In this document: one piece after another, positions 61,365-64,000 of the stretch
How the letters are laid out: each line of letters begins with the position of its first letter
Position numbering within the stretch: position 1 is the stretch's first letter
Assembly (NCBI GenBank): GCA_017441605.1
Contig: JAFRXD010000057.1
Location: forward strand, 1 to 64,000
DNA from: Thermoguttaceae bacterium
Lineage (GTDB): Bacteria; Planctomycetota; Planctomycetia; Pirellulales; Thermoguttaceae
DNA: 64,000 bases
Direction of reading: 5' to 3'
Translations under genes and position numbers: made by a program
Notes under the pieces: generated by a model
Databases searched by the model: none
The model's input: only the letters and a program-made list of their open reading frames with translations
What the model was told of the DNA's origin: nothing

Positions 61365-62405
61365 ATGAAACTAACGCGTTTATTCTTCATTCTTATCGCG
61401 TCGATCGCGACGTCGGTCGCTTTCGCGCGCGGGGCGGATCCGACGCCTCAAACCTCCTCCGCGACCCAAACCGAGAAATCGGACTGGGAACCGAAAGACC
61501 CCGCCAAGGCGAGCGTTCTCTTCGTCTTGGAAACGCCCGCCGAGGGCGAGCCGCACCGCGCGCAATGCGCCGAAATCGCGCGGCGGAAGATCGAGTCGTT
61601 CGCGACCGCGCTGAAAAAATCGGCGCCGGGCCAAATTAAGGTTTCGGCGCTCTTCGGCGACCAAACGACCGCCAAAGACATATGCGCCGCGTGCAAGGCG
61701 TATTCCGACGAGCTCGGTCCGAACGACGCGCTGTTCGTTTACGTTTTCGCGCCGAGCGTCTCGCTTGCGAACAACGGTCGAGTCTATAACGGAATCGCGC
61801 CTCGCGCGCCCTCGTCGCTCAATCCGGAGCCGGAGAAACACGGGGTTCTTCGGCGAACGATCCGGAAGCATATGTCGACGCGCGCGCATCGATTGGAGGT
61901 TCTGTTGGTCGACGTTTGCCCGAGCTTCGCGCTCTCGACGCGACGCGCCCTATTGGACGAGGGGCCCGCGGAGGAGGTCTCGACCGACTTCTCCTATTTT
62001 GCGCGGTTTCTCCTCGAAGGGGAGGGATTCCTCGATCTCTCGTCGTCGCGTCCGAATCGCGCCGAAGCGCTCGACGAGCCGGTCGCTTGGATTCCGCTGG
62101 AGGCGCAAGCGAAAGAGACCGCGACGCCAGAGCTGTTCGCGAAACTCGCGAGCGACCGCCTCTCCGGAACGCTTTTCCTTAACGCGTTCCTCGACGCCGC
62201 GAGCGACGCGCGCTTTACCGACGCCGACCTAACCCCGGACGGGTTCGCCGTCGCCCTCGAGTCCTCGATGAAAGAGCGCGAAAAACGGTTCCGAGAAGTC
62301 TTCTTCGGCGAGCGGTTCCAAACGTTGACGCGATTCGATCGCCGCGCCGCCGAAATCGTCTTGAAGAAGGACCGATCCGAACAACCCCAAGCGCCCGCTC
62401 AATAA
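61365..62405 (+). CDS. Secreted caspase-like pseudoprotease
   Basis: A 346-residue exported protein paralogous to the next gene. The signal peptide runs to about AFARG. The fold segments line up: RRKIESFATALKK, DALFVYVFAPSVS, RLEVLLVDVCPSF. In the active paralog the first of the last two reads FVYILCHGG with catalytic His129; here Pro130 stands in that place. Cys185 is kept. Thus a caspase/metacaspase-fold protein that should lack protease activity. The start at 61365 has no clear ribosome site. It lies 16 nt before the active copy, suggesting an inactive partner or regulator. Confidence 0.8.
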   Translation: MKLTRLFFILIASIATSVAFARGADPTPQTSSATQTEKSDWEPKDPAKASVLFVLETPAEGEPHRAQCAEIARRKIESFATALKKSAPGQIKVSALFGDQTTAKDICAACKAYSDELGPNDALFVYVFAPSVSLANNGRVYNGIAPRAPSSLNPEPEKHGVLRRTIRKHMSTRAHRLEVLLVDVCPSFALSTRRALLDEGPAEEVSTDFSYFARFLLEGEGFLDLSSSRPNRAEALDEPVAWIPLEAQAKETATPELFAKLASDRLSGTLFLNAFLDAASDARFTDADLTPDGFAVALESSMKEREKRFREVFFGERFQTLTRFDRRAAEIVLKKDRSEQPQAPAQ

Positions 62406-62421
62406 CGCGTTGGAGAAAACG

Positions 62422-63522
62422 ATGAACATCCGAACAAAACTGCTTTTGACGGCGCTGGTTTCACTATTCGCGCTCGCGTTTTCCTCGTCCGCCTCGGCGC
62501 AGGCTCCCAGAACGAAAGTCTATATGCTCTTCGTCTGGGGAACTCAAACGACCGAAACGCGCTCGATGGTCGAGCTGAGCCAACGCCGAGTCGAGTCCGC
62601 GTTCGAGAAGCCCGCCGACGAGTACGCGAAAGATCCGCGCAACTATTGCGCGCAAGGGAGGCTCTCCTATTTCCGCGAGAAGTTCGTCGCGGAAATCGCG
62701 ACTCTCTCCGGCGCGAACGCGTCGCCGATCAATATCAAAAATAAGTGCGAGGAACTCGCCGCGAAAGCGGGATCGAACGACGCCGTGTTCGTTTATATTC
62801 TTTGCCACGGCGGGGTGGTGGCGGGTCGGGACGGTAAAAAGCGCCACGGGCTGTCCCCTATCGCGGACAGCGTCAAGGACTTGGACATGCTCCACAAGGG
62901 AATCGCGCGCGACACGATTATGAAGGCGATTAGCTCCAAGCCGCACCGGCTCGACGTCCTAATCACCGACGCCTGCTCCGTTCCGTTGCCCTCGCAACTG
63001 CAAAACGTGGTTCCCAAACAAAACCCGGGCGTTAGAGCCTCGGCGCTTCCGTATCTGGCGAAATTCCTAATCAACGCGGAGGGGACGGTAAACGTTAACT
63101 CCTCGCGTCCCGAAACCCCGACGAAAAACTCCGAGGAAGCGATGGGGCTCGATTCGCCCAACTGGCGAACCCCGCCCTCCGGCGACGTCGAGCGCTTCGA
63201 GTACGAACGATTTGCCGGCACGGTCTTTACCAACGCCTTTCTCAAACTCGCGATCGACGATTCCGATTACGACCCGGAGAACGGTTGGTCCCCGGAGCAG
63301 TTCTTCGTCGACTTGCGCGAAAAGCTCGACGAACAGTACGGCGAGACGCTCTCCCACTTGCGCGAGAACAGCATGCTCGGCGCGATTTCCAAATTCAAAA
63401 AACAACGAACCCAAACCCTAACCCGGTTCGTCGCCGATAGTTTGCCAAACCCCGACGATTTGAACTACTCCTCGCGACGAGGATCCCAACGATCGGGCGG
63501 CTCGAACTCCGACTCGTTTTAA
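62422..63522 (+). CDS. Secreted caspase-like (peptidase C14-type) protease
   Basis: A 366-residue exported protein. The start at 62422 (MNIRTKLLL) has a ttggaga site; a TTG 12 nt upstream is less likely. The signal peptide ends near SASAQ. The caspase-type dyad is visible: FVYILCHGG (His129) and LDVLITDACS (Cys185), spaced 56 residues as in metacaspase-like enzymes. Segments NDAVFVYIL, KPHRLDVLITDAC and RFAGTVFTNAFL give the beta-sheet and p10-like region. The paralog upstream lacks the His. Substrate preference (Arg/Lys or Asp) is unknown. Export is notable, since caspase homologs are usually cytoplasmic. Confidence 0.85.
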   Translation: MNIRTKLLLTALVSLFALAFSSSASAQAPRTKVYMLFVWGTQTTETRSMVELSQRRVESAFEKPADEYAKDPRNYCAQGRLSYFREKFVAEIATLSGANASPINIKNKCEELAAKAGSNDAVFVYILCHGGVVAGRDGKKRHGLSPIADSVKDLDMLHKGIARDTIMKAISSKPHRLDVLITDACSVPLPSQLQNVVPKQNPGVRASALPYLAKFLINAEGTVNVNSSRPETPTKNSEEAMGLDSPNWRTPPSGDVERFEYERFAGTVFTNAFLKLAIDDSDYDPENGWSPEQFFVDLREKLDEQYGETLSHLRENSMLGAISKFKKQRTQTLTRFVADSLPNPDDLNYSSRRGSQRSGGSNSDSF

Positions 63523-63530
63523 CTTCGACT

Positions 63531-63577
63531 CGCTCGACGAGCGCTTTCCGCTTCGTCGAGCGCGCCTTTATTATTTC
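63531..63577 (+). terminator. Terminator after the caspase-like gene
   Basis: Arms cgctcgacga (63531-63540) and tcgtcgagcg (63553-63562) with a 12-nt loop, then cgcctttatt. It splits the caspase gene from the 63600 gene. Confidence 0.75.
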
Positions 63578-63599
63578 CCCCTCTTGATAAGGAACTCCA

Positions 63600-64000
63600 A
63601 TGAACAAATCGATTTCCCTCCTCGCGATCCTATTCGCGCTCGCGCTGGCGACTTCCGTCCAAGCGCAAGACTGCTTCCCCTCTTGCGACGAGCCGGTCGC
63701 CGACCAATGTTTCGCGCCGCGCTTCTTCGCGCCGCGTTGTTTCGCCGCGCGTTGCTTCCGAGCGCCGGTCGCTTGTTGCGAGCCTTGCGCGGTTCGTCCT
63801 CGCTTGTTCCTAGGGCTTCGCCATAGAGCGCTTTGCGAGCCGGTTTGCGTCCCATGCGCCCCCGCTTGCGCGCCCGAGTTCGCCGCGCCCGTCCCGGTCG
63901 TCGAGCCCGCGCCCGCGCCGGTCCAAGAGCCCGTCCCCGCGGTCGAGCCCGCGCCCGCCGCGCAAGAGCCCGCCCCGGCGCAAGCCGCCGAACCCGCGCA
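63600..64000 (+). CDS. Cys-rich secreted protein with Pro/Ala/Glu tail (partial)
   Basis: The gene runs off the window. At least 133 residues are seen. Signal peptide MNKSISLLAILFALALATSVQ, then a Cys/Phe/Pro-rich block (residues 25-95, with repeats FAPRFFAPRCFAARCFRAP) and a Pro/Ala/Val/Glu tail (VVEPAPAPVQEPVPAVEPAP). Such Cys-rich and PAE-rich secreted proteins are common in planctomycete envelopes. A ggaactcca site precedes the start (ribosome aagga). Disulfide-linked cell wall protein is a guess. The last gene of the exported cluster. Confidence 0.7.
   Translation, partial: MNKSISLLAILFALALATSVQAQDCFPSCDEPVADQCFAPRFFAPRCFAARCFRAPVACCEPCAVRPRLFLGLRHRALCEPVCVPCAPACAPEFAAPVPVVEPAPAPVQEPVPAVEPAPAAQEPAPAQAAEPA

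Noticed and set aside
1-64000. CRISPR array, rRNA operon or insertion sequence
   Set aside because: No regularly spaced identical repeats, no rRNA-like sequence and no transposase with terminal inverted repeats were found. The Rpn genes are the only mobile-type elements.

Overview
The window looks like chromosomal DNA from a planctomycete (Planctomycetota, probably Pirellulales-like). The evidence is two DUF1559 pseudopilin-like genes, three Tat-exported Gfo/Idh/MocA oxidoreductases, many secreted or lipidated proteins of unknown function, a high-GC genome rich in cga/gtc/cgc codons, and Gram-negative lipid A genes (lpxD, lpxI). Promoters of the -35/-10 sigma-70 type (TTGnnn, 16-17 nt, TATAAT) can be read directly before many genes. 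No CRISPR array, rRNA or classical insertion sequence was seen. The only mobile-type genes are Rpn/PD-(D/E)XK family genes.

Layout. 0.4-6.4 kb: a hypothetical gene, a lipase-like lipoprotein, aroA and an Rpn-family nuclease. 6.6-12.8 kb: sulfate adenylyltransferase, then an overlapping set (formate/nitrite-type channel, NimA-like flavoprotein, secreted GH2 glycosidase). 13.2-21 kb, minus strand: secreted esterase, lpxI, lpxD, rpsT, a TPR protein, a LolA/LolB-like lipoprotein and a hypothetical gene. 21.2-25 kb: tRNA-Leu(CAA), then dapA-ruvA-ruvB-panC. 25-28.8 kb: small glyoxalase-like and cupin-like genes, DUF167, and an LRR lipoprotein. 28.9-35.3 kb: a tandem duplication of a promoter, structured leader, Tat oxidoreductase and HEAT-repeat protein. 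35.3-37.8 kb: a small nest of Rpn material (a frame-broken gene, a fragment and an Rpn-tail/GNAT fusion). 38-44.5 kb: Na/Pi cotransporter and two divergent DUF1559 plus lipoprotein pairs. 44.6-48.4 kb: two tandem PIN-like proteins, a hexapeptide acetyltransferase and KptA. 48.7-53 kb, minus strand: an AbrB-regulated glycosyltransferase, guaA and an aldo/keto reductase. 53.5-57.8 kb: an orphan, a third oxidoreductase, menA and a formylglycine-generating-enzyme-like lipoprotein. 58.5-64 kb: five successive genes for exported proteins.

The most unusual parts are these. (i) The final cluster contains two DUF2330-like exported proteins, an exported caspase-like protease with an apparent His/Cys dyad, and a neighbouring paralog that keeps the Cys but has Pro where the His should be. 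(ii) The Rpn C-terminal tail is fused to an SSAT-like acetyltransferase, beside Rpn debris. (iii) The two PIN-like genes share a three-part architecture and a duplicated upstream control block. (iv) The duplicated oxidoreductase/HEAT cassettes have leader hairpins that differ by compensatory changes. All functional statements come from reading the sequence and from knowledge of the families; no database search was run.
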